DNA from: CAZBYL01 sp964522805
GTDB lineage: Bacteria > Synergistota > Synergistia > Synergistales > Synergistaceae
DNA length: 6,215 bases
Direction of reading: 5' to 3'
Assembly (NCBI GenBank): GCA_964522805.1
Contig: CAZFWP010000101.1
Coordinates: forward strand, 1 to 6,215
Below are positions 6,142-6,215 of the stretch, piece by piece. Position 1 is the stretch's first letter, and each line of letters starts with the position of its first letter. The notes beneath the pieces are model-generated. The model did no database searches. It saw only the letters and a list, made by a program, of their open reading frames with translations, and had not been told where the DNA came from. The position numbers were made by a program, and so were the translations under genes.

Positions 6142-6215
6142 ATGGTAAATTTTAATCCAGGCTCACTGATCAAAGCCAGAGGCAGAATATGGATTGTACT
6201 GCCTCGTTCAAACGA
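6142..6215 (+). CDS. Start of a downstream operon gene, probable helicase-related partner (truncated by window edge)
   Basis: The ATG at 6142 directly follows the TAA of the helicase (TAAATG, no spacer), and a purine-rich AAAAGGGGCGG (6127-6137) can serve as SD, so translational coupling is likely. The 24 visible codons give MVNFNPGSLIKARGRIWIVL followed by PRSN. The pattern F-x-PGxLV-x-ARGRxWxVLP is one I associate with SNF2-type or other helicase-related proteins that follow giant DUF1998 helicases. No catalytic motif is inside the window, so the family call is tentative. That it is a real coding start is well supported by the junction and the lack of stops. Confidence 0.75.
   Translation, partial: MVNFNPGSLIKARGRIWIVLPRSN

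Overview
The window looks like a chromosomal segment from an anaerobic, moderate-GC bacterium of the Firmicutes or Synergistota type. This rests on a lysine riboswitch in front of dapA, strong AGGAGG-type ribosome binding sites, a consensus sigma-A/sigma-70 promoter, and frequent AGA, AGG and ATA codons. The exact lineage cannot be fixed from the sequence alone.

Layout. The left end (1-110, minus strand) is the start of dapA, the first committed enzyme of the diaminopimelate/lysine pathway; the gene runs out of the window. Its full control region is present on the minus strand: a consensus promoter (404-377), a lysine riboswitch aptamer (about 368-201), an expression platform with competing stems (about 210-134), and the SD (124-119). 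Next is a divergent spacer of about 470 bp (about 421-890) with no convincing gene but several small dyads and a perfect tandem 10-mer. From 907 to 6141 on the plus strand there is one very large gene of 1744 codons. It encodes a superfamily 2 DEAD/DEAH-type helicase with a C-terminal DUF1998 (MrfA/Hrq1-like zinc) domain and a terminal segment that looks like a worn-out nuclease domain. Directly after its stop codon (TAAATG) a second gene starts at 6142. Only its first 24 residues are visible, and they resemble the N-termini of helicase-like proteins that often follow this family.

How the genes work together. dapA and the helicase operon are divergent and look functionally unrelated: a lysine-regulated housekeeping gene beside an accessory gene set. 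The helicase and its downstream partner are almost certainly co-transcribed and probably translationally coupled. Giant DUF1998 helicases (DrmA/DrmB of DISARM and DruE of Druantia are characterised relatives in architecture) are typical of anti-phage defence islands. A DISARM-related or still unnamed two-helicase defence module is therefore the most attractive reading, but it is an inference, because the rest of the operon lies outside the window.
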